Positions 16,541 to 25,177 of a stretch of DNA of 64,000 nt are shown here, piece by piece. The translations under genes were made by a program, and so were the position numbers. Within the stretch, counting starts at the first letter, position 1. The number at the start of each line of letters is the position of its first letter. Origin of the DNA: Acidimicrobiales bacterium (GTDB lineage: Bacteria; Actinomycetota; Acidimicrobiia; Acidimicrobiales; Aldehydirespiratoraceae); NCBI GenBank assembly GCA_029263195.1, contig JAJCXX010000048.1, positions 49,209 through 113,208 of the forward strand. Reading direction: 5' to 3'. The notes beneath the pieces were generated by a model. It worked only from the letters and a program-made list of their open reading frames with translations, was not told the origin of the DNA and made no database searches.

Positions 16541-17290
16541 CTACTCGGCGGCCGACTCCATGAGTTCGTCGCTGATGTCGAAGTTGCCGTGAACGTCCTG
16601 CACATCGTCGAGATCGTCGAGCAGTTCCATGAGCTTGATCACACGCTTGGCGGTGCCGGGATCGGTGACCTCCACGGTGGACGACGGCAACATGGTGAGA
16701 TCGGCTGAGTCGAAGGCAATACCGGCGGCGTCGATGGCATCGCGAACCGAGTTGAAGTCGGTTGGGGCGGTGGTCACCTGCCAGACATCGCCGTCGGCGA
16801 CGATGTCGTCTGCTCCGGCATCGAGCGCGGTGAGCATCAACTCATCCTCGTCGATCGACAGCGGCACGAGCACCACACCCTTGCGGTCGAACTGCCATGC
16901 CACCGCTCCGGGTTCGGCCAACGAGCCGCCGTTCTTCGAGAGCGTGTTGCGAACATCGCCTCCGGTTCGATTGCGATTGTCGGTCAGGCACTCGATGTAG
17001 AGGGCGACACCACCCGGTGCGTACCCCTCGTAGGTGACGGTCTCGTAGTTGACGCCTTCGAGTTCGCCGGTGCCGCGCTTGACCGCCCTTTCGATCGTGT
17101 CGAGTGGAACCGAGGCGTCGCGTGCCTTCTGAAACATGGTTCGGAGGGTGGCGTTGGCGTCGAGATCTCCACCGCCGGTGCGAGCGGCCACCTCCACCTG
17201 TTTGATCAGCTTGGCGAAGAGCTTGCCGCGCTTGGCGTCGGCCGCACCCTTCTTGTGTTTGATCGTTGCCCACTTGGAATGACCAGACAC
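16541..17290 (-). CDS. yebC: YebC/PmpR family regulatory protein
   Basis: 249 residues starting GTG (AGAGGA ribosome site). The hallmark N-terminus SGHSKWATIKHKKGAADAKR is followed by the central region DNRNRTGGDVRNTLSKNGG and the C-terminal acidic domain ending DDLDDVQDVHGNFDISDE. Proteins of this family act as translation factors for difficult stretches such as polyproline, or as transcriptional regulators. The position beside pdxT/pdxS and upstream of ruv genes matches Rv2603c in M. tuberculosis. Length normal. Confidence 0.96.
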   Translation of the reverse strand: MSGHSKWATIKHKKGAADAKRGKLFAKLIKQVEVAARTGGGDLDANATLRTMFQKARDASVPLDTIERAVKRGTGELEGVNYETVTYEGYAPGGVALYIECLTDNRNRTGGDVRNTLSKNGGSLAEPGAVAWQFDRKGVVLVPLSIDEDELMLTALDAGADDIVADGDVWQVTTAPTDFNSVRDAIDAAGIAFDSADLTMLPSSTVEVTDPGTAKRVIKLMELLDDLDDVQDVHGNFDISDELMESAAE

Positions 17291-17332
17291 CGTCGGTTCC
17301 TCTCAGATTGCCCAGGTTGCGAATATTGAATA

Positions 17333-17911
17333 TCAGTAACCAGCACTGTCGACGAATCGGCGGTGGATTCGATCGTCGCCGGACAGTTCGGGGTGAAATG
17401 CGGCCACCATCACTTGGCCCTGACGACACAGTACGGGGTTGTCGTCGACCTTGGCGAGAATCTCCACTTGTTCACCGGCCCGCTCCACCACCGGGGCGCG
17501 AATGAACACGGCATGGAAGGGGTCGTCGAAGCCGGCGACATCGATGTCGGTCTCGAAACTGTCGAGCTGCGTGCCGTAGCCGTTTCGTCTGACCTCGAGA
17601 TCGATCACGCCAAGAGCATGCTGATCGGATCGACCGTCGAGGATCTTGCTCGACAGGAGAATGAGACCAGCGCAGGTTCCCAACACCGGGAGGCCTCCCG
17701 ACAGCTTCGATCGGAGTGGCTCGATGAGCTCGCCTCGTTCGAGGAGCATCGACATCGTGGTCGACTCTCCACCAGGAAGGATCAGCGCGTCGACTCTCTC
17801 GAGCTGTGCGGCGGTGCGCACTTCGACGGTGGCGACACCGAGCCAGTCGAGAATCCTGACGTGGGCGGCGAACGCCCCCTGCAGGGCGAGGACGCCTACG
17901 GTCGGGGTCAC
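17333..17911 (-). CDS. pdxT: Pyridoxal 5'-phosphate synthase glutaminase subunit
   Basis: 192 residues from a GTG overlapping the pdxS stop by four bases. PdxT hydrolyses glutamine and channels ammonia to PdxS. The start [17 protein letters not shown] and the [20 protein letters not shown] motif are diagnostic. The catalytic Cys is in [14 protein letters not shown], and the His-Glu pair is in [19 protein letters not shown]. All triad residues are present. Longer upstream readings lie inside pdxS and are rejected. Confidence 0.97.
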   Translation of the reverse strand: MTPTVGVLALQGAFAAHVRILDWLGVATVEVRTAAQLERVDALILPGGESTTMSMLLERGELIEPLRSKLSGGLPVLGTCAGLILLSSKILDGRSDQHALGVIDLEVRRNGYGTQLDSFETDIDVAGFDDPFHAVFIRAPVVERAGEQVEILAKVDDNPVLCRQGQVMVAAFHPELSGDDRIHRRFVDSAGY

Positions 17912-18801
17912 CAACCCCGATCGGCCAGTTTCGTTTCGAGCTCGGCGATCTCGAGGCCTTTCATGGCCGACCCGAGTCCGGTGCTGACCTTGGCGATGAT
18001 CGAAGCGTCCTGGAAGTGAGTGGCAGCCTCGACGATGGCGGTCGCCATCTTGGCCGGTTCGGAACTCTTGAAGATTCCCGACCCGACAAACACGGATTGT
18101 GCTCCGAGCTGCATGACCAACGAAGCGTCGGACGGCGTGGCGATTCCGCCGGCGCAGAACATCGGAACCGGAAGCGCGCCGGTGTCGTGGATCTCCTGCA
18201 CGAGAGGCAGGGGCGCTTGGAGTCGCTTGGCCCAATCGAACAGTTCGGCGGAGTCGGCGGTGGTGATCTTGGCGATGTCGCCGAGAATCGACCGCAAGTG
18301 GCGAACCGCCTCAACGATGTTTCCGGTACCGGCCTCACCCTTCGAGCGGATCAAGCAGGCGCCCTCGCTGATGCGGCGAAGGGCCTCTCCGAGATTGGTT
18401 GCACCGCACACGAAGGGCGTCTCGAACGCCCACTTGTCGATGTGGTGGGCTTCATCGGCCGGGGTCAGTACCTCGGACTCGTCGATGTAGTCGACACCGA
18501 GCGACTGGAGTACCTGGGCTTCGGCGAAGTGACCAATGCGGGCCTTGGCCATGACCGGGATGCTCACCGCGGCCTGGATACCCGAAATCATCTCGGGATC
18601 GGACATGCGGGCCACGCCACCGTCGCGACGGATGTCGGCGGGCACTCGCTCGAGCGCCATCACTGCCGCGGCTCCTGCGTCCTCGGCGATTCGGGCCTGG
18701 TCGGGGTCGACCACGTCCATGATCACACCGCCCTTGAGCATTTCGGCCAGTCCTCGCTTGACGAGGGTGGTGCCGGTTTGGTGACCCGTGTCTTGTGCCA
18801 T
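17908..18801 (-). CDS. pdxS: Pyridoxal 5'-phosphate synthase subunit PdxS
   Basis: 297 residues. Makes PLP from ribose 5-phosphate, glyceraldehyde 3-phosphate and ammonia as a dodecamer of (beta/alpha)8 barrels decorated with PdxT. Diagnostic segments: [35 protein letters not shown], and [20 protein letters not shown] with one catalytic Lys. The second active lysine region is [24 protein letters not shown] sits 8 bases before the ATG. It leads the pdxS-pdxT-(yebC) group. Confidence 0.98.
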   Translation of the reverse strand: MAQDTGHQTGTTLVKRGLAEMLKGGVIMDVVDPDQARIAEDAGAAAVMALERVPADIRRDGGVARMSDPEMISGIQAAVSIPVMAKARIGHFAEAQVLQSLGVDYIDESEVLTPADEAHHIDKWAFETPFVCGATNLGEALRRISEGACLIRSKGEAGTGNIVEAVRHLRSILGDIAKITTADSAELFDWAKRLQAPLPLVQEIHDTGALPVPMFCAGGIATPSDASLVMQLGAQSVFVGSGIFKSSEPAKMATAIVEAATHFQDASIIAKVSTGLGSAMKGLEIAELETKLADRGW

Positions 18802-18828
18802 ATCGGTAATCCTAGAGGTGTATTCGCC

Positions 18829-19974
18829 CTACGACGTAGCCGTTTTCCGGGCGTCCAAAAGTAGATCTGCAGCAGCGGTCGAGTCGAGCACCTCTATCTC
18901 GGCCGTGGCAAATCGGGAGCCCTCCCCAGCAGCTAGCAGAACCCATGTCGAACCGGGCGCCAGCGGTATCACCGCGCCGTCATCATCGACGAACTTCCAC
19001 TCGGGATTCTCGCTGGATCTCTCCCAGGTTCCCTCGATCACGCGACCACGAGTGAATACCTGGACCGGGCCGGAGCCGATCGATATCGCCTGAGGGGACG
19101 CTGCGTCGGCCTCTGACGTGCTGTAGAGGATCTGTGCCACAACGACGTTGGCGGGGGCCACCTCCACCTCGACACCGGCAACAACAGACGTCTGGAGCGT
19201 GCCGTCCTGGATGCGAATCCAACCTCCGAGCGAGGGATCCCAGAGGTGTGTGGACTCACGACCGAACGTCGTGGGGTATCGAACCTGAACCCCGCCCACT
19301 TCCGCACCGATCGAGCCGGCAAGTTGTCCGTAGGTGAACAACGACGACGGAGACCCCGCCCCGTCGGAGGGCAGATCGGCAAGGGTCGCGTAGAGGTTGT
19401 CGGGCGCATCACGCTCGGTCGACCGGAAGTAGGGGTCTTCGGTCCGCAGTAGCCCAACGTCGACAAACAACCCGGCGTCGCGGGCCGCTCGGAGTTGCTG
19501 GAGCACAATCGTGTTGCCGCCCGAGTAGCCGAACATCGGCGTCGACATACCGGCCATCAGGTCGATATCGCTTGATCGCCCCGAACGGATCGGTCCCACG
19601 ATCTCGGGAAGATTCGACTGGAAGACAGCCAAGAAGCGGGTCTTGAGTCCCTCCACCAGCTCCTCGAATACGGCGTCGGCCTCGATCAGGCCGGTCTGCG
19701 GTCGCGACTTTCCGTCGTTGTTGCCAATCTTCAGCACTATCGCGGGGGCACCGACTCTGTCGTCGGCGATCGGTGCACCCGTCAAGGCCCCGACCGGACC
19801 CGTGAACGGGGCTTCGGTGCTGGTGGCCACGGCGCCAGAGGTCGCCGTGGTCACTGTGGTCGAGGTCGAGGTGGTTGTGGTCGCCGTCTCGTCGTCGCCT
19901 CCGCTACAACTCGACGCGAGTACGAGCGCGGCCACCACGGCGACGGCCCAACGGCCGCCGGAATGAAGATCCAT
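18829..19974 (-). CDS. DUF3048 domain lipoprotein
   Basis: 381 residues from the ATG at 19974, which overlaps the upstream stop (TGATG). A signal sequence WAVAVVAALVLASSC ends in a lipobox-like cysteine, followed by a Thr/Ser-rich linker (EDETAT to TSTEAP region). The DUF3048 domain (YerB-like) follows: LTGAPIADDRVGAPAIVLKI, RPQTGLIEADAVFEELVEG, RFLAVFQSNLPEIVGPIRSG and FGYSGGNTIVLQQLRAA. It is an extracytoplasmic, lipid-anchored protein; the biochemical role of the family is not established. It sits between pdxS and the lemA/M48 pair and is coupled to the latter. Confidence 0.85.
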   Translation of the reverse strand: MDLHSGGRWAVAVVAALVLASSCSGGDDETATTTTSTSTTVTTATSGAVATSTEAPFTGPVGALTGAPIADDRVGAPAIVLKIGNNDGKSRPQTGLIEADAVFEELVEGLKTRFLAVFQSNLPEIVGPIRSGRSSDIDLMAGMSTPMFGYSGGNTIVLQQLRAARDAGLFVDVGLLRTEDPYFRSTERDAPDNLYATLADLPSDGAGSPSSLFTYGQLAGSIGAEVGGVQVRYPTTFGRESTHLWDPSLGGWIRIQDGTLQTSVVAGVEVEVAPANVVVAQILYSTSEADAASPQAISIGSGPVQVFTRGRVIEGTWERSSENPEWKFVDDDGAVIPLAPGSTWVLLAAGEGSRFATAEIEVLDSTAAADLLLDARKTATS

Positions 19975-20699
19975 CACAATTCCTGAAGGGTGTCGATTCG
20001 CTGTTCGAGCGGTGGCCGGGCGCCGTCGTTGCGGGAACCCGGACCAAACAACCAGAGATGATTGGTGGTCGACACATCGGGAACTCCCCCAACGGCCTTC
20101 GCCTTGGCCATCACCGATGCCAGAGCCGGTGGGTATCGCGTGAGTCGCGCCCCTTCTAGGTCGGCGACGACCACGACATCGGCGTCGGTGTAGCGCGAGA
20201 TGTAGCGCCTCGCGAAGGGTCCTCCACCGAGAAGCCGGCCAGCCGCGGTGAGAAGGGTCGCCGTTTCGAGCTCCGGCCCCAACAGGCAAAGAGCCCTTGC
20301 CACCACTGCCTCCAGCTCAAGCCGACTCAAGTCGTTGAGTGCCCCGACTGTGATCACCAGCTCGGCATCACCTGCACCTCGGCCCACCACCGCGACGTCG
20401 GGTGAATACAGCTCCGCAACACTCACCCGCGGTGCGACGAACCCGTTGGACAGGCAAAGTCCCTCGACCACGCTGTCGAGGCCGGACCGTTCGGAGTCGG
20501 CAATCTCCCGGGAGCGAAGCTCCCGCAGTGCGAAGGCCAGCGCCTTCTGGCGCGCCAACACGAATATCAGGACTCCGACCAGCAGTCCGATCGGAATGGC
20601 TATCCACACCGGCAGTACCAGGAGCACAAGCAACGCCACCACGATTGCGATGATCGCGGTCGGAGGCCCGATGATGATGGTTGGTGCTGTAGAAGTCAT
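19974..20699 (-). CDS. M48/HtpX-like membrane protein without catalytic residues
   Basis: 241 residues. Two N-terminal membrane helices (about residues 15-50) are followed by a soluble region that keeps the HtpX layout: the ITVGALNDLSRLELEAVVAR helix near 116-135, the ARLTRYPPALASVMAKA helix near 184-200, and the end ARPPLEQRIDTLQEL typical of M48 proteases. The zinc site is lost: where HExxH belongs the sequence reads R135-A-L-C-L139, and no glutamate stands in the third-ligand helix (YTDAD, 170-174). It lies 17 bases downstream of lemA, the usual partner of such proteases. I infer a pseudopeptidase. Confidence 0.7.
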   Translation of the reverse strand: MTSTAPTIIIGPPTAIIAIVVALLVLLVLPVWIAIPIGLLVGVLIFVLARQKALAFALRELRSREIADSERSGLDSVVEGLCLSNGFVAPRVSVAELYSPDVAVVGRGAGDAELVITVGALNDLSRLELEAVVARALCLLGPELETATLLTAAGRLLGGGPFARRYISRYTDADVVVVADLEGARLTRYPPALASVMAKAKAVGGVPDVSTTNHLWLFGPGSRNDGARPPLEQRIDTLQEL

Positions 20700-20716
20700 C
20701 GACTGATTCTGCGGGG

Positions 20717-21268
20717 TCAGAACTCGACCGACACGTTGCCACGTGACTCGTCGTCTGCTTCGAAGTATTCCCTCTCCGAGAAGCCCATGGGACCGGCCAT
20801 GACCACGCCGGGAAACGTCTGGATCGAGTTGTTGTATTTCAGAACAGTGTCGTTGTAGAGCTGACGGGCGTAGGCGATCCGCCCCTCGGTGGCAGTGAGC
20901 TCTTCCTGCAGGTCGCGGAAGTTTTCGTTGGCCTTGAGCTCGGGGTATGCCTCCGACAAGGCGAATATCTGTCGAAGTGCTCCCGTGAGCATGTTCTCGC
21001 TCTGGGCCTGAGCCGCCGGACCCTCAGCAGTGGTGGCGGCGTTCCGAGCAGAAATGACCGCTTCCAGAGTCTCTCGCTCGTGACTGGCGTAGCCCTTGAC
21101 GGTCTCGACCAGGTTGGGGATGAGATCCCAGCGCCGTTTGAGCTGCACATCGATCTGCGCCCAGGCGTTCTCGATTCGGTTCCGAAGCCGAACCATCTTG
21201 TTGTAGATGCCAACGACGAAGATGATCAGCACGACGACAATGGCGAGCACTATTAGGGCGATAATCAT
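20717..21268 (-). CDS. lemA: LemA family protein
   Basis: 183 residues. One N-terminal membrane helix (IALIVLAIVVVLIIFVVGIY) followed by the helical LemA domain: RLRNRIENAWAQIDVQLKRR, DLIPNLVETVKGYASHERET, then EELTATEGRIAYARQLYNDT and VLKYNNSIQTFPGVVMAG. LemA proteins occur beside M48 membrane proteases, but their function is unresolved. A GGAGG stands 5 bases before the ATG. The downstream gene is the protease-like partner, here catalytically dead. Confidence 0.95.
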   Translation of the reverse strand: MIIALIVLAIVVVLIIFVVGIYNKMVRLRNRIENAWAQIDVQLKRRWDLIPNLVETVKGYASHERETLEAVISARNAATTAEGPAAQAQSENMLTGALRQIFALSEAYPELKANENFRDLQEELTATEGRIAYARQLYNDTVLKYNNSIQTFPGVVMAGPMGFSEREYFEADDESRGNVSVEF

Positions 21269-21314
21269 TGGTTCCTCCGACGCAACGGGGCTTCAACGTC
21301 GCGGCCAGCCAAGG

Positions 21315-22415
21315 CTAGCGCCCCGACGAGCGGAGGCCCGCCCTGGCGTCGACCAATCGCCGGTATCGCTCGAGATACAACTCGGCCAGTCGGTTCATCG
21401 AGAAACTCTCGGCTCTTTCACGCCCCGAGGCGATGAACCGATCGCGTTCTTGAGCCGACGTGAGGAGGCGACGCAGCGCCATCGCCAGTGACTCGTGATC
21501 GCCAGGAGAAGCCAGCACGGCGTCGCGACCGCTCCGTGCAACGTTTGAATAGCCCGGAATGTCGCTGGCGACCACCGGAGTCGAGGCCGCCATGGCTTCG
21601 AGCAGGACGATTCCGAAAGATTCGCCGCGCAACGACGGCGCGCAGAACACGTCGGCCCCACGAAGTCTCGCCGTCTTCTCCGACTCACTGATCGTGCCCA
21701 GCCATTCGATGCGCGAATCCCCGGCGAATCTGACCTTCAATGCGTCGGTCTCAGGACCCTCACCGGCGATCCACAGCCGGACTCCTGCTGGAAGCAACGA
21801 CATGGCTTCGAGCAACACGTCGAGTCCCTTGCGGGGTTCGTGACGCCCGAGAAAGAGGATGGTTGGTCCGTCGCCCTCGATCACCGGCCCTTCGGCGTAT
21901 CTCCGAAGCTCGACTCCGTTGAACAAGATGTCGTACTCGCCTCCGAGGGCTTCACTCGCCATCTTGCTGGCGTCCTCGGAAACGGCAACCTGGTCGTCGA
22001 GTCGCCGGGCCAGGAACCTCACCGCTCGGGGCATGAGGTCGTAGGCCAGCGATCCGCCGGCGGCGTGGAAGGTGCCGATCATGGGAGCCGGTCGGGTCAG
22101 CAGAGCTGTCGTCGTGGCGCCCGGGGCAAGCGGTTCGTGGAGGTGGATGACATCGAAGTCTTCGTCGCGCATGGCCCGGATGGTGCGAAGCTGGCATGCC
22201 GGATCGGGAGCGACCGGAGCCATCGAACCGTTCGCGGCCGTCGGAAGACTAAGACCGAGAGGCGTGACTCCAGCGTCGGGTGGCGGACCGTCGCACGGGG
22301 CGAGCACCCGAACGGCGTGACCCTTGCGCCGGAGGGCGCGAGCCAATCCGAGCACCTGCATCTGCACCCCGCCGGGGATCGTCAGGCTGTAGGGGCAGAT
22401 GATACCGATACGCAT
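21315..22415 (-). CDS. pimA: Phosphatidylinositol mannosyltransferase-like glycosyltransferase
   Basis: 366 residues of GT4/GT-B fold. The N-terminus RIGIICPYSLTIPGGVQMQV, then LARALRRKGHAVRVLAP, matches PimA, which adds the first mannose to phosphatidylinositol from GDP-mannose on the inner membrane face. The donor-site motif E-x7-E is in GESFGIVLLEAMAA and the acceptor-side FLGRHEPRKGLDVLLEAM is present. The ATG at 22415 overlaps the upstream stop (TGATG), coupling it to the acyltransferase. The substrate is inferred from synteny with Rv2610c. Confidence 0.9.
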   Translation of the reverse strand: MRIGIICPYSLTIPGGVQMQVLGLARALRRKGHAVRVLAPCDGPPPDAGVTPLGLSLPTAANGSMAPVAPDPACQLRTIRAMRDEDFDVIHLHEPLAPGATTTALLTRPAPMIGTFHAAGGSLAYDLMPRAVRFLARRLDDQVAVSEDASKMASEALGGEYDILFNGVELRRYAEGPVIEGDGPTILFLGRHEPRKGLDVLLEAMSLLPAGVRLWIAGEGPETDALKVRFAGDSRIEWLGTISESEKTARLRGADVFCAPSLRGESFGIVLLEAMAASTPVVASDIPGYSNVARSGRDAVLASPGDHESLAMALRRLLTSAQERDRFIASGRERAESFSMNRLAELYLERYRRLVDARAGLRSSGR

Positions 22416-23326
22416 CAGTCGAGGTCCCTCAGATGGTCGGGCAGCTCCATGCCGAGCAGACGATAATCGCTGGGCCAGTTCGGACTCATCATGTGCCACT
22501 GCTCCGGAGCCCGACGAATGAGGATCTCGAACTCATTGGCCAAATCCTGCGTGATACGAGCCACGTCGTCTCTGAGCCGACCCTGTCTCTCGACATTGAT
22601 CGGTGGCCGAACCTCTCCGAACCGCGTGCCGTCGCGCCAGTAGACGGCGGTCGGAAGAATCGGCGATCCGGTCCGCAGTGCCAGCATTGCCGGGCCTCCC
22701 GGGAGAGTTGTCTTCTCTCCAAAGAACTCGACCACCACACCATTGCCGACGATGTCGCGGTCGGCCGGCAGGCACAGAACCTCACCGCTGTTGAGCGCCC
22801 GGACCGATTCCCTACCCGCCTCGGGCCCGACCGCCACGATCCTCATTCCGAGAGATTCGCGGAGTCCCTGAAACCACTCGAACAACTCCGGCGGATCGAG
22901 CGGCTCGGCGATCGCCGTGAGTCGGTGCTTCAGGGTGCTCACCACCCAGAATCCGGCCCACTCCCAGGTGCCGAGGTGCGGGAGAGCGAGGATCGGACCC
23001 TGCCCGGCAGCCACGGCCTTCTCGATCTCCTCAACTCCCGAGTAGGCGAAACCGTGATCGATCTCTTCCGGCGACATGTCCGGGAGACGGAAACTCTCCA
23101 GGTAGTACTTCGCGTACCACTCGAACACATCGGACACTCGCCGACGACGCTCCGTGGGCTCCATGGTTCGACCCAGAACCCGCTCGAGGTTGTGGGCGAC
23201 CAGACGACGCTTTTCGCCCGATGTGCTCGCCAATGTGGCGATCGTTCTCGCCCCGACACCGGTGACTCCGCCCGGTAGTCGACGCGCCAGATATGACCCC
23301 GCCCGGTAGGCGGAGACGGAAGCCAC
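22415..23326 (-). CDS. PatA-like lysophospholipid/PIM acyltransferase
   Basis: 303 residues, GTG start. LpxL/HtrB-type acyltransferase: the catalytic HxxxxE/D motif is seen in LALPHLGTWEWAGFWVV, with LCLPADRDIVGNGVVVEFFG and GGPAMLALRTGSPILPTAVY as the downstream conserved blocks. In mycobacteria PatA (Rv2611c) acylates the first mannose of PIMs. Same position here, between pimA and pgsA. Membrane-associated, cytosolic face. Activity on another lipid cannot be excluded, since it is shorter in the N-terminus than some relatives. Confidence 0.85.
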   Translation of the reverse strand: MASVSAYRAGSYLARRLPGGVTGVGARTIATLASTSGEKRRLVAHNLERVLGRTMEPTERRRRVSDVFEWYAKYYLESFRLPDMSPEEIDHGFAYSGVEEIEKAVAAGQGPILALPHLGTWEWAGFWVVSTLKHRLTAIAEPLDPPELFEWFQGLRESLGMRIVAVGPEAGRESVRALNSGEVLCLPADRDIVGNGVVVEFFGEKTTLPGGPAMLALRTGSPILPTAVYWRDGTRFGEVRPPINVERQGRLRDDVARITQDLANEFEILIRRAPEQWHMMSPNWPSDYRLLGMELPDHLRDLD

Positions 23327-23332
23327 CGTCGA

Positions 23333-24019
23333 TCAGCTGCTTCGAATCGCTCGGCGTTCGCGCATGCGCTGACGCCACAACGACTCAGAGGTCGTGCGTC
23401 GCGGTCGACGTCGCTGACGACTCCGCGGTACGGGCCGGCCGGCCGAAGCCTGCTTCCAGACCTTCACGAAACGTTGGATGGCCGTGATGGCGGTGAGAGC
23501 CAACATCACCCAGAGAACCCCGATGAGGATCTCGTTGAACAGCAGACCGAAAGCCAGCACGATGAAGCGTTCGGCGCGCTCCATGATTCCGCCCTTGGCA
23601 TCGAAGCCCAAAGACTCGGCCTTGGCACGCTGGTAGGAGATGAACATCGCTGTGGCCATGATCGCCACCGGAAGCATCGAGATTCGACCGGGACGGTTGC
23701 TGGCCAGATACCAGGCAACACCGCCGAACAGCAGAGCATCGGTGAACCGGTCGGAGACCGAATCGAAGAATGCTCCTCGGGTCGAGCCGGTGCCGGAAGC
23801 TCGTGCCACTGCGCCGTCGAGAGCATCGGGGATACCGGTGAGCACCAAGAAAAGGAACCCGACCCGGAGATAGCCGGCGCCAATCGTGTAGGACGCGATT
23901 CCGGCCATCACGATGCCGATGACCGTGATCACGTCGGCGGAAATACCGGCGCGCCGCAGGCTGTGCCCGATGGGCGTCAGACCCTTGTCTACCGTCGTGC
24001 GCCAGTTGCCGTCGAACAT
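23333..24019 (-). CDS. pgsA: Phosphatidylinositol phosphate synthase (CDP-alcohol phosphatidyltransferase)
   Basis: 228 residues. The family motif D-x2-D-G-x2-A-R-...-G-x3-D-x3-D is complete: PDALDGAVARASG followed by GAFFDSVSDRFTDALLF. About six membrane helices are present. In actinobacteria the enzyme at this locus (Rv2612c type) joins CDP-diacylglycerol to inositol 1-phosphate to begin phosphatidylinositol synthesis. The C-terminal 35 residues are very basic (RRRPRRTTSESLWRQRMRER), an unusually long charged tail facing the cytoplasm. Six bases separate it from the acyltransferase gene. Confidence 0.92.
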   Translation of the reverse strand: MFDGNWRTTVDKGLTPIGHSLRRAGISADVITVIGIVMAGIASYTIGAGYLRVGFLFLVLTGIPDALDGAVARASGTGSTRGAFFDSVSDRFTDALLFGGVAWYLASNRPGRISMLPVAIMATAMFISYQRAKAESLGFDAKGGIMERAERFIVLAFGLLFNEILIGVLWVMLALTAITAIQRFVKVWKQASAGRPVPRSRQRRRPRRTTSESLWRQRMRERRAIRSS

Positions 24020-24115
24020 TCACCAACTCCCATCGGAAATTCCGGGCATCAGGGTACCAGCCGCAGCGACACCCCGATCCGCACCGCCACTGATCGTTCC
24101 GGACGCGGGTATCTG

Positions 24116-24613
24116 TCAGTCCTCGAACGAGGCCCAGTCCTCTGGGTTGTCCTCCACGAACTGGTCGATGATCTCGCCATCGATCCCGTCGACGAGGACC
24201 AGCCCTCGGCGAGTGGGTGAAGGTTCGTTTGAGTAGAGAAGAATGCGCCAGGTCGGTCGGCTTCGAAGACCACGCCACCCGAGCTGGGCCGAGGCGTGAC
24301 CAACCGGGAATCCGACACTGCGGCCGGCTGCCCCCAGGGCGTGTTGCTCATCGAACGAGAGGTCCCAGCCGCCCTGCCAGTGGTAGGCCCCGATCACGAT
24401 CAGGGCTATTCCCGCGATGAGCACGCCGCGATTGACGAGTATCGCGTCGGATCCGATGAGGGCCCACAACGCGATGCAACCGGCACCGATCAGCACGTAG
24501 AGCACCGCCGGGATTCGCCTGCGGCTGTTGTTGGGGAACAGGTAGGTGGCCGTGAGCATCGACGGGTCGAGTTCGGCTGGCAGCGAATCACGAACTTCGT
24601 CGTCTGAGGTCAT
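24116..24613 (-). CDS. Two-TM protein of unknown function
   Basis: 165 residues: an acidic N-terminus, two helices (PAVLYVLIGAGCIALWALIG and RGVLIAGIALIVIGAYHW), then a hydrophilic domain SFDEQHALGAAGRSVGFPVG, RSRPTWRILLYSNEPSPTRR that could be a small folded module, and an acidic tail DNPEDWASFED. It lies between HIT and pgsA in the conserved block, where some actinobacteria have short unannotated membrane proteins. I do not recognise a family. Confidence 0.65.
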   Translation of the reverse strand: MTSDDEVRDSLPAELDPSMLTATYLFPNNSRRRIPAVLYVLIGAGCIALWALIGSDAILVNRGVLIAGIALIVIGAYHWQGGWDLSFDEQHALGAAGRSVGFPVGHASAQLGWRGLRSRPTWRILLYSNEPSPTRRGLVLVDGIDGEIIDQFVEDNPEDWASFED

Positions 24614-24655
24614 TGCATCGAGGCTATTGGCGAAGAGCCGTCGAGCCGACCTCGC

Positions 24656-25159
24656 TCAGCCGGACCATGACTCGACGATCCGCTGCCACGAATCCCGGAG
24701 GGCTTCCGGCATCACCCGCACATCGGCCACCGCCGTCATGAAGTTGGTGTCGCCCTCCCATCGAGGCAGCACATGGACATGGAGATGGTCGGGAACTCCG
24801 GCTCCGGCGCCTCGACCCAGGTTGACCCCGATGTTGATGCCAGCGGGGGAATACGCCGCCTTGATCGCCCGGGTCGCCGCGCGCACACCTTCCCAGAGTT
24901 CGCGATGCTCGATATCGGTGAGGTCCTCGAGTTCGGCAACGCCGCGTTTCGGCAGCACCATCAGATGCCCCGAGGTGTAGGGGTAGGCGTTGAGCAGCGC
25001 GAAACAAGTCTCGCCCCGCCAGACGATGTGGGTCTGGTCATCGGGCATCCCAGAATCCAGGATTGCCTCGAACAGGGTCGTTCCGTCCGGCCGGGCCGGG
25101 CCGGAACTGTCGCCTTGGATGTAGGGCATTCTCCATCCCGCCCAAATATGTTCGACCAT
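24656..25159 (-). CDS. HIT domain protein (Ap4A phosphorylase-like)
   Basis: 167 residues. The histidine triad is in GVPDHLHVHVLPRWEGDTNF, with the upstream helix strand pair CFALLNAYPYTSGHLMVLPK. The order IxNxxPYxxGHLMV and the longer N-terminus match Rv2613c of M. tuberculosis, described as an Ap4A phosphorylase, and the gene lies directly beside thrS as there. Acts on dinucleoside polyphosphates in the cytoplasm. A GGGAG ribosome site precedes the ATG. Confidence 0.93.
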   Translation of the reverse strand: MVEHIWAGWRMPYIQGDSSGPARPDGTTLFEAILDSGMPDDQTHIVWRGETCFALLNAYPYTSGHLMVLPKRGVAELEDLTDIEHRELWEGVRAATRAIKAAYSPAGINIGVNLGRGAGAGVPDHLHVHVLPRWEGDTNFMTAVADVRVMPEALRDSWQRIVESWSG

Positions 25160-25177
25160 TTGGTGCTCCCTTCGGGA

